The notes: a model not told the origin generated them from the letters alone. Numbered from the stretch's first letter, positions 1-9,184 are shown. The stretch: DNA of 64,000 nt from Lewinellaceae bacterium (GCA_016712415.1 JADJRC010000008.1:186001-250000), one strand, 5' to 3'. Made by a program: numbers and translations.

Positions 1-1
1 C

Positions 2-604
2 AACTACCGGCCATTTCTATTTTTCTTTATCCTGTTCTCTTTCAATGATTTGCATGCACAGGGCATCCTGAAGGTCCCGGCAGACTTCCCCACCATTCAG
101 TCTGCCGTGGATGCTGCACAGGAAGGAGATACGGTGCTGGTCAGCCCGGGGGTGTATTTTGAAAACGTGCAATTGCGCGGCCGCAACATTACGCTCAGCA
201 GCAGGTATTTTTTGGAGGCCGATCCGGCAATGGTGATTCGCCAGACGGTAATCGACGGCAGCCAGCCCGTTCATCCCGACACCGCCAGTTGCCTGCTGAT
301 CTGGAAGGGTGAAACGGCGGCCACCGTGATACAGGGCTTCACTTTTCGCGGCGGCAAAGGCACGGTTTGGCTCGACCCGGCCGGGGCCGGAACCTTCCGC
401 GAAGGCGGCGGGATACTCACGGAATATTCCGCACCCGTCATTCGGCACAACATCATCCGCGACAACGTCGTGACGCCCGGCGGCGCAGGTATTGTAAGTG
501 TCGGCGGCGGCGGGATTCGTTGCGGCGAAGGCGCAGTCCGCATCGAAAACAATTTCATCGCGCACAACCGCGCGCGGAGGGTTACGGTGGAGGCGTGGTA
601 CTGA
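2..604 (+). CDS. Beta-helix N-terminal part of a secreted VCBS-repeat protein (5' partial, frameshifted)
   Basis: The reading frame is open from base 2, so the start codon lies just outside the window. The first codons read as the end of a signal peptide: a run of Phe/Leu/Ile, then HAQ as a likely cleavage site. The mature part opens with a pectate-lyase-like phrase (DFPTIQSAVDAAQEGDTV) followed by Gly-rich repeats and many NN and I-x-N positions, the signature of a right-handed parallel beta-helix. The frame ends early at 604. Around 570-577 (a GC-rich CGCGCGCGG stretch) one base appears to be missing, because the next frame continues the beta-helix smoothly. With the next two entries this forms one gene, 2-2873, of about 950 residues. 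The product is predicted to be extracellular and its substrate is unknown. Confidence 0.75.
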   Translation, partial: NYRPFLFFFILFSFNDLHAQGILKVPADFPTIQSAVDAAQEGDTVLVSPGVYFENVQLRGRNITLSSRYFLEADPAMVIRQTVIDGSQPVHPDTASCLLIWKGETAATVIQGFTFRGGKGTVWLDPAGAGTFREGGGILTEYSAPVIRHNIIRDNVVTPGGAGIVSVGGGGIRCGEGAVRIENNFIAHNRARRVTVEAWY

Positions 605-1671
605 ACTACTGCCCTGGCGCTATCGTGCAAAACAACATTATCGCGTTCAACTATGGCGGCAAGGATTACAGCGGCGGCGGTTTCTGGACCACCGGAGCCA
701 ATACAGGTACCGTTAATGTGCTGAAAAACAATACGATCGTCTATAATACATCCCCCGCTGCTGCCGGTCAATACGGCGGAAAAGGCGGCGGCGTATGGCT
801 GTTTTCCATAAAACTGAAAATGGAAAACAACATCATCTGGGGCAATACCCAAAGCACCGGCAAACCCATCGGTACCGGCGGCGGCTTTTTCGAACTGGCC
901 TATAACTGTATCGAAACGGGTTACCCTGGCACCGCAACGATCATGGCCAACCCGCAATTCCGCGACACCACAGGCTTTGTGCTCGAAGCAGGTTCTCCTG
1001 CCATCGACGCGGGCAATCCGGATGCGTCGTACAATGATTTTACCCGGAACGGCAGTCGTGCAGCATTTCCGACCCGGGGAGCATTGCGCTGCGACCTCGG
1101 GGCATACGGCGGGGCTAATCCCGCCAATCCCGCCTTGCCCGCTTCTTTATTGTCTGCTGCCAATTTTTCCAAAGTACTGAACTCTCCCGTCGTCACAACA
1201 ACCGGCGATTCCCGGAGCGTCAACTGGATTGATGTCGACGGCGACGACGACCTCGACCTGTTCATCAGCAACGGACCGCAGAATGGTCAGAACAATGTGC
1301 TGTACCTGAACAATGGAACGGGTGCGTTTTCCGAAGTGACCGGCGATCCGATTGTGCAGGACAACCAGCCTTCCGACGGTGCAACATGGGCAGACTTTGA
1401 CAACGATGGCGACAACGACTGTTTCGTGGTCAACTGGTACGGTGTCAATAACCTGCTGTACCAAAACAACGGCAACGGAACCTTTACAAAGGTGACCACC
1501 GGAAGCCCCGCAACCGATGGCGGCTATTCCGAAACGGCTTCCTGGGGAGATTACGACAGCGATGGCAAAGTCGATCTGTACGTGACCAACAGCGACGATA
1601 ACAAAAGAAATTTTTGTACCACAACGATGGCAACGGCGTCTTCTCCACAGTCGGAACAGGCGCTCCTGTAA
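577..1671 (+). CDS. Beta-helix/VCBS-repeat middle part of the same broken gene
   Basis: This frame takes over from the previous fragment at about 577. It finishes the beta-helix (about residues 1-190 of the fragment) and then enters VCBS/FG-GAP repeats. Each repeat has an acidic calcium-binding-like core such as DVDGDDDLDLF, DFDNDGDNDCF or DYDSDGKVDLY. It has no credible start of its own: the in-frame ATG at 367 lies inside sequence that codes in the previous frame. It ends at 1671, just after a T5 run at 1611-1615 where six T would be needed to stay in frame with the next fragment. It is best read as the centre of one secreted protein, not as a separate gene. Confidence 0.7.
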   Translation, partial: EGYGGGVVLNYCPGAIVQNNIIAFNYGGKDYSGGGFWTTGANTGTVNVLKNNTIVYNTSPAAAGQYGGKGGGVWLFSIKLKMENNIIWGNTQSTGKPIGTGGGFFELAYNCIETGYPGTATIMANPQFRDTTGFVLEAGSPAIDAGNPDASYNDFTRNGSRAAFPTRGALRCDLGAYGGANPANPALPASLLSAANFSKVLNSPVVTTTGDSRSVNWIDVDGDDDLDLFISNGPQNGQNNVLYLNNGTGAFSEVTGDPIVQDNQPSDGATWADFDNDGDNDCFVVNWYGVNNLLYQNNGNGTFTKVTTGSPATDGGYSETASWGDYDSDGKVDLYVTNSDDNKRNFCTTTMATASSPQSEQALL

Positions 1672-2873
1672 CGGATGCCTTCATCTCCCGTTGCGTCAAC
1701 TGGACGGATTTTGATCTTGACGGCGATCCGGACCTGTTTGTGAGCAATGAGAGCGATCAAAACGAAAGCCTGTACCGCAATAATGGCGGGGGAAGTTTTA
1801 CCAAAATACTCGCCGGTCCGCTGCTCAATGATGGCGGGAAAACCATGAGCAGCAGCTGGGGCGATTTTGACAACGACGGCGATTTCGACGTTGTGCTGGT
1901 CAACGACCAGGGCAGCGAATCACTGCTCCGAAACGACGGCGGCGGCAATTTTTCCAAACTTACCACGCCACCCCTCACTTCAAGCGGCGGCAATTCCTTC
2001 AGCAGCCAATGGGCCGATGTCGACAACGACGGCGACCTGGACCTTTTCATCACCAATGCTTTCTGGGGCGGGGTGTGGAAGAACTTCCTGTTTATCAACC
2101 AGGGCGATGGCTCCTTTGTGCGCAATATCACAGAAGCGCCGGCAACCGATCTGGGCTGGTCGTACGGCTGCGCTTTCGGCGACTTTGACCGCGACGGCGA
2201 CCTGGACCTCGGCGTAGCGAACTGTTACAATGCCGCGCAGGAAAATTACCTCTATGAAAATCATGCCTCTGAGTCGGCTAACAACTGGTTCGGCGTGTCC
2301 TGCACCGGTACGGCCAGCAACAAAAGCGCCATTGGCGCGAAAGTGCGGGTAAAAGCCATCTTGAATGGGAATACAGTCTGGCAGGTTCGTGAAATCAGTG
2401 CACAATCGGGCTACTGCGGTCAAAACCAGTTGGCAGCGCATTTTGGTCTCGCCGATGCGTCAATCGTGGACTCGCTTGTGGTGGAATGGCCTTCAGGTCT
2501 TAAGGAATATTACACCCAATTGTACCCGAATCAATACGTTGCATTGTTGGAAGGAATGGGTATTTCAGGAACGGAGACTCCTCCTTTAAGCGCTTCCGGC
2601 TTGCATATGCTGAATCCGTCGCCCAATCCGTTTCGCGATTCTGTGTCGATTTTGTGGGAGCAGGTAACCACCGGTCCGGTGTCCATTGAAATTGTCGACA
2701 GCAAAGGGGCGATTATCTGTACGCATACCGCGCATACCGTGGCCGGCAAGCAGGAGTGGCGCTGGAACGGAACTGATTCCCGGGGACAGCGCGTGCCTGT
2801 CGGCGCCTATGTCGTGGTAATCAAAAGGAACACGGCTCAGATTAGCACAAAGGTGATTTGTGTGGGTGAGTGA
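1614..2873 (+). CDS. VCBS repeats, ASPIC/UnbV domain and T9SS sorting domain (C-terminal part of the same gene)
   Basis: This part continues the VCBS repeats, with four more acidic cores (for example DFDLDGDPDLF and DVDNDGDLDLF), making about seven in the whole gene. An ASPIC/UnbV domain follows at about residues 210-310 of the fragment (NWFGVSCTGT... VVEWPSGLKEYY). The last 85 residues are a type A T9SS C-terminal sorting domain (SPNPFRDSVSI ... GAYVVVIKR), so the protein should cross the outer membrane through T9SS and be attached to or released from the surface. The order beta-helix, VCBS, ASPIC/UnbV, CTD is common in Bacteroidota cargo proteins. Substrate binding is inferred from the fold only. 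Translation as annotated would start at an internal ATG (1614). Confidence 0.85.
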   Translation: MYHNDGNGVFSTVGTGAPVTDAFISRCVNWTDFDLDGDPDLFVSNESDQNESLYRNNGGGSFTKILAGPLLNDGGKTMSSSWGDFDNDGDFDVVLVNDQGSESLLRNDGGGNFSKLTTPPLTSSGGNSFSSQWADVDNDGDLDLFITNAFWGGVWKNFLFINQGDGSFVRNITEAPATDLGWSYGCAFGDFDRDGDLDLGVANCYNAAQENYLYENHASESANNWFGVSCTGTASNKSAIGAKVRVKAILNGNTVWQVREISAQSGYCGQNQLAAHFGLADASIVDSLVVEWPSGLKEYYTQLYPNQYVALLEGMGISGTETPPLSASGLHMLNPSPNPFRDSVSILWEQVTTGPVSIEIVDSKGAIICTHTAHTVAGKQEWRWNGTDSRGQRVPVGAYVVVIKRNTAQISTKVICVGE

Positions 2874-2895
2874 ACGGAAGTCGAGACAGGCGCCA

Positions 2896-2963
2896 TGTAC
2901 AACGGACTTCCAAGTCCGTAAAAAACGCCGTACAAGGCACCGGATTTGGAAATCCGTTGTACA
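2896..2963. repeat. Hairpin repeat between convergent genes (copy 1)
   Basis: Two 23-base arms (2896-2918 and 2941-2963) are inverted with two mismatches. Each arm is itself a small palindrome built on CGGAYTT/AARTCCG. A closely related element lies at 61120-61182, also between two gene ends. It probably acts as a bidirectional terminator or is a dispersed REP-like element. The rest of the 2874-3113 gap is AT-rich with nothing recognisable. Confidence 0.75.
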
Positions 2964-3113
2964 TTTTATCGTCCGTTTGGCATTGGTAACACTCGACAGT
3001 ATAAATTATTTTATTTAATATATTGATAGTCAATATTTTACATAGGAATAATCTTGCTGAAATAACGCAGTCAGAAACAAACCTGAAACAGCCATTGTGG
3101 TGTAGTGAACCCG

Positions 3114-5522
3114 CTACCGCACAAGGGTTAACAAAACAGTCAGCGACTGATTATCCGTAATTAGTGTTACAAAATACGCTCCAGGCGGCTGGTGCGACAT
3201 ATCCAGTGGAATCGAGTGGTCTGCTGATGAACCCAGGTGCATTTCGAGGATTAATCGCCCGGTTGCGTCGCGCAGGGCAAGGTAGAGTGGGGTAGCACGG
3301 CTCCGGGTTACCGATAGCATACTGATCCCGCCCGTTGGATTAGGCGACAGCACGACCTGTCCCGGCCAGGTTTCTTCATCAGTACCTATGGTTATATTCA
3401 CTTGCAGCGTCAGTTCGGCAGTACACCCGGCCTGGTCGGTTACCGTTACTGTAAAGGTGTCGTAAGGAAGATTATCCAGTTGGGGCGTAGTGGCGCCGGT
3501 ATTCCAGGTATAGGCATAAGGCGGTGTGCCACCCATCACTTCAAGCAGAATGCTGCCGTCGGAAGCCCCGGGACCGGAAGCGTCGGTAATGGTAGCATCA
3601 ATATCGATCGGTGGCGCCTCCTGTACCTCGAAATCCAGTACGCTGAAACATCCGTTAGCCGGGTTTAAAGCAAACACCTGGTAAAACCCGGGATTGCAGG
3701 CCACAACCTGCTCAATCGCAACGCCGGGTGTGGAAGACGTGGCCTGTATGGTCACGCAAGGCATGTCGCAGTTGATCTGTGGGATCGGCGGGAGGGAGAT
3801 ATCCGGTAGGTCAGGCATAAAAAGAACGGAAGTCCTGGCGCCTGTACTGGTATTGGCATAAATGCCACCACCCGGCGATGTTTGCTGCCTGATCGCGCGC
3901 ACCTGGTAGTACAGCGTTCCTGTTACCGGGCCAGTGTCGGGGAAAAAAGTATCCGTGATGACGCCGGTATTCAATCTTGTATAGACGCCGTATTGTTCGG
4001 TAGACCGGTAAACGTGGTAACCCACGACATCGGAAGCGGCTGACCAGTAGAGCAGCACGGAAGTACAGGTGGCGGCGGCAGTAACATTGCTGGGAGGGGG
4101 CACTACATGCGCGCGCAGGGTCGGGTCGCCGAGCAGGGTCGTGTGTGCGCCGCCTTTCCCCAAAGAATTGTAATACTGGCTGTTATAAGCAGCGTTTTGC
4201 GTTTCTTTCACACAATAACCGATGGTCTCCCCCGAGGCGAGCGCCTGGTAAAACTGATGCGGCCTGCCTGCCCACGAACAGGTCAGGATACCGCCGCGTG
4301 ATGCCAGCGCTGCGGGCATAAACGGATTGGTTTCGTAGTCCCAATCGCCGTGATAACTGCCGAACAGGTTGGCAAAAACAATATTCACACTGTCGGTAGC
4401 AAAATCCGAACTGTTGCCCACGCCTCCTGCGCTGGTATAGGTGCCGCCGCCGCAGCCGTATCCCATCAGGTAGCTTTGTTGCTCGGTTCCGTCGAAAAAA
4501 TCGGCTGCCACCACATTGTCCGCACCAACCAGTGGATACGCGTTTCTGTAGCCGTTGGAAGCAAACGATTCACCGTTGAAATAACCGAAATTATCGTCGA
4601 CCAGGGCTTTGGTGTCCACCGTGTAGGCCCCCGTGCGCCAGTTGTGGTTTTTGTCCAGATAACGTTTGATCAACGCCACCGTTGTGGCGCCGAATGTTCC
4701 CGGTGTCAGCCGCCGGAAGTCGACGCGGCCTACTTGGAGTTCGACCGGTGAAGGCAGATAACTCTGGTCAAATTTACCGTCGCCCGGTATGTTATCATTG
4801 GCCGGCCGGGCCGGGGAGGTATTGTTTATGGTAAAATCCGTCCAGTTGCCGTTCACATCTGCGTAGTAGGCATCGCAGGGCCAGGCGCCCTGGTGGTCAG
4901 GGTGGCCGTCCCAGTTGGTATTGCCCGAGTACGGTACCGGTATTTTCCCGAGCAGGAAAACGGATTTTACATTTTCCGGGTCGGCGAAATAATCGGTAAC
5001 AATCTGACTTTTAATGCTTTGCACTGTTGCGGCCGTATCTGCTATGTGCTCGATAACCTGCCATCCGTCGCCGGCGAGGTCGCCGCGGAGGCGATTGAGT
5101 TCGCCCGACAAAGGGGCCAGAAGGTCGGCATCGACAAACAGCAGGACTTTCCCCCTGCTATGGTTTTCCGGCGCGTCGACTGCTACATGGGCATAACCAT
5201 AGGCGCCTGGCGACGTGCCGCGGATCAGGGCGTACTCATACGTCAGGCCCGTAGTAACGGTGGTATCGGTGAAACTGTCCGTCGTGTCGGCCTGAACGCT
5301 CTTCAATTGCATCCATTGGTTGCCCGCCTGCCCTTTGGTGCGGCGCCAGATCGTCTGATTGGCGGGCGCAGGGTTGGGCCAGCTCAGTGTGACGGCGGTC
5401 GGGCTGCCGCCAATGTTCGCCGCGAGCGGGATGGTGATACTTTGTGGTGTTTGCCCTGTAATTGTAGTGTTTACATGAAAAAACAGAAAAAAACAGGCTA
5501 TTGCTGTACAGGACGCTTTCAT
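3114..5522 (-). CDS. C25-peptidase-like T9SS-secreted protein with FnIII and SprB-like domains
   Basis: The 802-residue protein has a signal peptide (about 1-23, hydrophobic FFLFF core). A Fn3-like segment (about 30-120) precedes an alpha/beta region (about 125-480) that resembles the gingipain/C25 caspase-like fold: LLFVDADLL, SVFLLGKIPVPYSG, and a possible catalytic dyad of His391 in GSYHGDWDY and Cys415 in ILTCSWAGRPH. It ends with LLGDPTLR, a phrase typical of C25-like proteins. A second fibronectin type III domain (about 485-570), a SprB-type repeat (GGTPPYAYTWNTGAT, about 660-730) and a type A sorting domain (LSPNPTGG ... GAYFVTL) follow. It is predicted to be surface-exposed. Peptidase activity is inference: the active-site assignment rests on pattern and spacing only. 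It is convergent with the preceding gene and divergent from the DUF1800 gene. Confidence 0.8.
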   Translation of the reverse strand: MKASCTAIACFFLFFHVNTTITGQTPQSITIPLAANIGGSPTAVTLSWPNPAPANQTIWRRTKGQAGNQWMQLKSVQADTTDSFTDTTVTTGLTYEYALIRGTSPGAYGYAHVAVDAPENHSRGKVLLFVDADLLAPLSGELNRLRGDLAGDGWQVIEHIADTAATVQSIKSQIVTDYFADPENVKSVFLLGKIPVPYSGNTNWDGHPDHQGAWPCDAYYADVNGNWTDFTINNTSPARPANDNIPGDGKFDQSYLPSPVELQVGRVDFRRLTPGTFGATTVALIKRYLDKNHNWRTGAYTVDTKALVDDNFGYFNGESFASNGYRNAYPLVGADNVVAADFFDGTEQQSYLMGYGCGGGTYTSAGGVGNSSDFATDSVNIVFANLFGSYHGDWDYETNPFMPAALASRGGILTCSWAGRPHQFYQALASGETIGYCVKETQNAAYNSQYYNSLGKGGAHTTLLGDPTLRAHVVPPPSNVTAAATCTSVLLYWSAASDVVGYHVYRSTEQYGVYTRLNTGVITDTFFPDTGPVTGTLYYQVRAIRQQTSPGGGIYANTSTGARTSVLFMPDLPDISLPPIPQINCDMPCVTIQATSSTPGVAIEQVVACNPGFYQVFALNPANGCFSVLDFEVQEAPPIDIDATITDASGPGASDGSILLEVMGGTPPYAYTWNTGATTPQLDNLPYDTFTVTVTDQAGCTAELTLQVNITIGTDEETWPGQVVLSPNPTGGISMLSVTRSRATPLYLALRDATGRLILEMHLGSSADHSIPLDMSHQPPGAYFVTLITDNQSLTVLLTLVR

Positions 5523-5754
5523 AAAGGCAGATGTTTAGTCAGGTAAGATAGGCTGCGACCGGCGTTTTTGCTGCTACGGGGAGACGTTATCCCCAAAGTA
5601 AATCGGTTTGCGAAAATAAACTCCAGCAACACATTGATTTTCAATGTACTGGAATTCTGTAAGATCTTAAATTCTGTAAATTCCGACATAATTCTGAGGT
5701 ATGTGCCAGTTTTAACATTTTTCATAGATGGTTGGCATGGCTTAAAAGTGTTTC

Positions 5755-5820
5755 TTTGTTTATTCGCCGGCTGGAGCTGGCGGTACCATTTTGTTTATTC
5801 GCCGGCTTCAGCCGGCGAAT
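5755..5820. repeat. Direct repeat plus perfect palindrome in the 5523-5866 divergent gap
   Basis: The 344-base gap between two divergent genes holds an 18-base exact direct repeat, TTTGTTTATTCGCCGGCT, at 5755-5772 and 5790-5807. The second copy runs into an 11-bp perfect inverted repeat with a 2-base loop (5797-5820, ATTCGCCGGCT/AGCCGGCGAAT). This looks like a REP-type element in a promoter region. The rest of the gap is AT-rich and probably carries both promoters, but I cannot place them firmly. Confidence 0.7.
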
Positions 5821-5866
5821 CCGGCACTGCACCACCGGCAAAAGACACATAAAATCTTGACAAAAT

Positions 5867-7573
5867 ATGGCTGATCACGCTACAAACCGGCGGAATTTTT
5901 TCCGCCAACTGGTCGCTTCGCTCACGGATGTTCAGGTTGAAAAAATGCCTGAACACCCGGCCGACCATACCGCAAGCCTTTATCCGGAAAGCGAACTGAC
6001 GCTTTCGGGTGGTCTGACACCGTACAGCGGACCCTGGGGCGCTGCCCAGGCGGCTCACTTGCTGCGTCGGGTAACCTTCGGCGCCCAAAAAAGTCAGATC
6101 GACCAACTTCTTGCGCTGGGCACTGCCCAGGCGGCGGTCGATTTTGTCCTCGATGTGCCCACTGCCGTGCCAGACCCGCCGATCAACAACTACAACAATC
6201 CGGACTTTACCGATCTGGAAGTACCGGCAGGCGAGACCTGGATCAATGCCCTCTACAACGTGGAAGCAGAGGGCGGACGCATCGAATCGTGGCGCGGCTG
6301 GTGGATGGACCGGATGATCCGGTCGGAAGCCAATATTCAGGAAAAGATGACCCTGTTCTGGCACAACCATTTTGCCACACGCACCGACACCGCATTCTGG
6401 GGAAAGGCCTCGTACCTGTATAATGCCACCCTGCGCCAGCACGGACTGGGTAATTTTAAAAACCTGGTTAAACTGGTGACGCTCGACCCCTGTATGCTGA
6501 TCTTCCTCAACGGATTTCTGAATGAAAAATCGGCGCCCGATGAAAACTACGCCCGTGAACTGCAGGAATTGTTCACCGTAGGCAAAGATGGTGCGAGTAC
6601 CTACAGCGAAGACGATGTTGTCGCAGCCGCGCGTGTACTGACGGGCTGGCGCATCAATTTCGTAAACGGCACCATCTATTTCGATGTAAATGCCCACGAC
6701 ACCGGCAACAAGACGTTCTCGGGGTTTTACAATAACACTGTAATTCAAGGCAGTACCAACGGCGGACAGGAACTCGACGCACTGCTCGACATGATCTTTC
6801 AAAAAGCGGAAGTATCGGCGTTTATCTGCCGGAAAATATACCGCTTCTTTCTCTACTATAAGATCGATGACACGGTAGAAGCAGAGGTCATCGAGCCGCT
6901 GGCACAGATATTCCGCGACAACAACTACGAGATCAAACCCGTCATGTCGGCCCTGCTGCAAAGCGAACACTTTTTTGACGCTTACAACAAGGGCTGTTTT
7001 ATCAAAACGCCCGTGGACCTGGTCGCCGGCGTCATGCGCAATTTCAACCTGACGGTGCCGGGGTCGACGCTGTACGACGAATGGTTGATGCGCCTGTACC
7101 TCAACTATATCTGCAGCAACCTGCAAATGCTGCCGGGCGACCCGCCCAACGTCGCCGGCTGGTTGGCCTATCGCCAGTCGCCGGGCTATTACCGCAACTG
7201 GATCAACAGCGATACCATCCGCAACCGGAACATCATCACCGACGTGCTCTCCTTTTACTTTATCGCTACCGACAATGATCAACTGAAGATCGACCATATC
7301 GCTTTTGCGGCACAATTCGATCATCCTGAAGACCCTAACCAGTTGGTCGAGGATGCCGTCCAGCTGTTGTTGCCTATGGATATCGCCCCGGCCAGAAAAC
7401 AGTTCATGAAAAGCATTCTGCTCTCGGGGCAGGCGAATGATTTTTACTGGACGGCTGCCTGGTACGCCTACCTGTCCAATCCCAACGACCCGATGGTGTA
7501 TGAAGCGGTGAATTTCCGACTCGCCAGTTTGCATAAATACATCATGAACCTTGCGGAATTTCAACTGATCTGA
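5867..7573 (+). CDS. DUF1800 domain-containing protein
   Basis: The 568-residue protein shows the DUF1800 pattern throughout: HLLRRVTFGA near residue 65, then KMTLFWHNHFATR, ENYARELQELFTVG, DDVVAAARVLTGWR, FICRKIYRFFLYY, and a C-terminal MLPGDPPNVAGW. The biochemical role of this family is not established. It is very often encoded directly upstream of a DUF1501 gene, exactly as here (36-base gap). There is no clear N-terminal signal peptide: the start MADHATNRRNFFRQ contains an RRNFF stretch reminiscent of a weak twin-arginine motif. The ATG at 5867 is the first of the family-like region. It heads a co-oriented run that continues to 15478. Confidence 0.9.
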   Translation: MADHATNRRNFFRQLVASLTDVQVEKMPEHPADHTASLYPESELTLSGGLTPYSGPWGAAQAAHLLRRVTFGAQKSQIDQLLALGTAQAAVDFVLDVPTAVPDPPINNYNNPDFTDLEVPAGETWINALYNVEAEGGRIESWRGWWMDRMIRSEANIQEKMTLFWHNHFATRTDTAFWGKASYLYNATLRQHGLGNFKNLVKLVTLDPCMLIFLNGFLNEKSAPDENYARELQELFTVGKDGASTYSEDDVVAAARVLTGWRINFVNGTIYFDVNAHDTGNKTFSGFYNNTVIQGSTNGGQELDALLDMIFQKAEVSAFICRKIYRFFLYYKIDDTVEAEVIEPLAQIFRDNNYEIKPVMSALLQSEHFFDAYNKGCFIKTPVDLVAGVMRNFNLTVPGSTLYDEWLMRLYLNYICSNLQMLPGDPPNVAGWLAYRQSPGYYRNWINSDTIRNRNIITDVLSFYFIATDNDQLKIDHIAFAAQFDHPEDPNQLVEDAVQLLLPMDIAPARKQFMKSILLSGQANDFYWTAAWYAYLSNPNDPMVYEAVNFRLASLHKYIMNLAEFQLI

Positions 7574-7609
7574 CCGGCAGCGACATCTATCATTCAACCT
7601 TTTTCTGCA

Positions 7610-9184
7610 ATGAAAAGAAGACATTTTCTGAAATATAGCGGCGCAGCCGCAGCCTGGGCGGGTTTTTCATTCAAAGGCTTTTCCTTCAACCCCGCGCCCC
7701 AACTGCCTTTCCTGAAAGCGCTTGCCGAGGGTGGCAACCCCAACAACCGCGTGCTGGTGCTGATCCAGCTCACCGGCGGCAACGACGGCATCAATACGTT
7801 CATCCCGCTCGACCAGTACGACAACCTGGCAAACGCCCGCAGCAGCGTACTGATCCCCGCCAATAAAGTGCTCAGCCTCAACGGCACGCTCACAAGCGGA
7901 CTGCACCCGTCGATGCCGCAACTGCGCAATATGTACAACGACGGCCTGGTTTCGGTCGTGCAAAATGTGGGCTATCCCAACCAGGATTACTCGCACTTCA
8001 GATCGACCGATATCTGGATGTCGGCATCTGATGCCGATCAATTGGTCGAATCGGGCTGGACGGGCCGCTACCTGGAAAGTCAGCATCCGGGCTTCCCCGA
8101 CGACTATCCCAACCCCGATTTCCCCGACCCGCTCGCTATCCAGATCGGTTCGGTGGTGTCGCTTGCGCTGATGGGCAGCGCCGTGCCGATGGGCATGGCC
8201 ATATCCGACCCGACGGCTTTTTACCAGTTTGTCAACGACACGGTGGAGCCCGCGCCCAATACGCCCTACGGCAACGAACTGGAATTTATCCGCCTCGTGA
8301 CCCAGCAGGCGCAGGTGTACTACCAGTCCGTTAAAGACGCCGCAGACGCAGGCAAAAACCTGTCCGCCCTTTACCCGGCTGCGGGGGTCAATGCGCTCGC
8401 CGACCAATTGCGCATCGTAGCACAACTCATCAGCGGAGGCCTGCAAACGCCGATCTATATCGTATCCATCGACGGCTTTGATACGCACAGTGAACAGGTA
8501 GATGCAACCTTCGGCACAACGGAGGGCACACATGCCAACCTGCTGCACCTGGTTTCAGAGGCCGTCGGGGCTTTCCAGGACGACCTGAAACTGCTTGGCG
8601 CAGACGACAGGGTGGCGGGCATGACCTTTTCGGAATTTGGCCGGACCATCGCTTCCAACGGGAGCCTCGGTACCGACCACGGCGCCGCAGCACCCATGTT
8701 CGTATTCGGCAAAAATGTGATCCCGGGTATCATCGGCAACAACCCGCAGATACCCGATAACCCCTTCGTGTCGTCGGATATTCCGATGCAGCATGACTTC
8801 CGGTCCGTTTATGCCAGCGCGTTGCAGGACTGGTTCGGTATTGCCAATCCGGAGAGTATTTTGCAGAATCAGTTCCCGATTTTGCCTATTTTCAAGGCCG
8901 CATCAACGGCCACGCATACCATTACCGATACCCGGATTGAAGCATCCAATTATCCCAATCCGTTCCATCAGGCGACGACCTTTACGTTCACCAGCGACGG
9001 CGGGCAGGTGTTGATCCGGCTCATGGACAACAACGGCCGGGTATTGAAAACGATTGTGGACGGCTATTACCCGGAAGGTACACACCGCGTCAGCTTTACC
9101 GCTCAAGACTTGAAACCGGGCAATTACTTTTATTCGGTCGTCGTGAACGGGGCGATGCTTACAAAAAAGTTGCTAGTGATATAA
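7610..9184 (+). CDS. DUF1501 domain-containing protein with T9SS sorting domain
   Basis: The 524-residue protein starts MKRRHFLKYSGAAAAWAGF, a twin-arginine-like signal. The DUF1501 domain (about 40-430) belongs to the alkaline-phosphatase-like superfamily and shows its usual phrases: LIQLTGGNDGINTFIP, LHPSMPQLRNMY, DGFDTHSEQ, and FSEFGRTIASNGSLGTDHG, which supplies likely metal-binding residues. About 85 residues at the end form a type A T9SS sorting domain (NYPNPFHQATTF ... GNYFYSVVVNG). The protein is therefore predicted to be exported and surface-directed. DUF1501 proteins partner genetically with DUF1800 across many phyla, and the substrate is unknown. A Tat-like signal together with a T9SS tail is notable. 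The next gene starts 5 bases downstream. Confidence 0.92.
   Translation: MKRRHFLKYSGAAAAWAGFSFKGFSFNPAPQLPFLKALAEGGNPNNRVLVLIQLTGGNDGINTFIPLDQYDNLANARSSVLIPANKVLSLNGTLTSGLHPSMPQLRNMYNDGLVSVVQNVGYPNQDYSHFRSTDIWMSASDADQLVESGWTGRYLESQHPGFPDDYPNPDFPDPLAIQIGSVVSLALMGSAVPMGMAISDPTAFYQFVNDTVEPAPNTPYGNELEFIRLVTQQAQVYYQSVKDAADAGKNLSALYPAAGVNALADQLRIVAQLISGGLQTPIYIVSIDGFDTHSEQVDATFGTTEGTHANLLHLVSEAVGAFQDDLKLLGADDRVAGMTFSEFGRTIASNGSLGTDHGAAAPMFVFGKNVIPGIIGNNPQIPDNPFVSSDIPMQHDFRSVYASALQDWFGIANPESILQNQFPILPIFKAASTATHTITDTRIEASNYPNPFHQATTFTFTSDGGQVLIRLMDNNGRVLKTIVDGYYPEGTHRVSFTAQDLKPGNYFYSVVVNGAMLTKKLLVI

Noticed and set aside
5795..7624. 609-codon open frame antisense to the DUF1800 gene
   Set aside because: It mirrors the coding strand's third-position GC bias, reads as low-complexity Arg/Val/Gln-rich sequence and matches no family. 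The plus-strand DUF1800 is clear.
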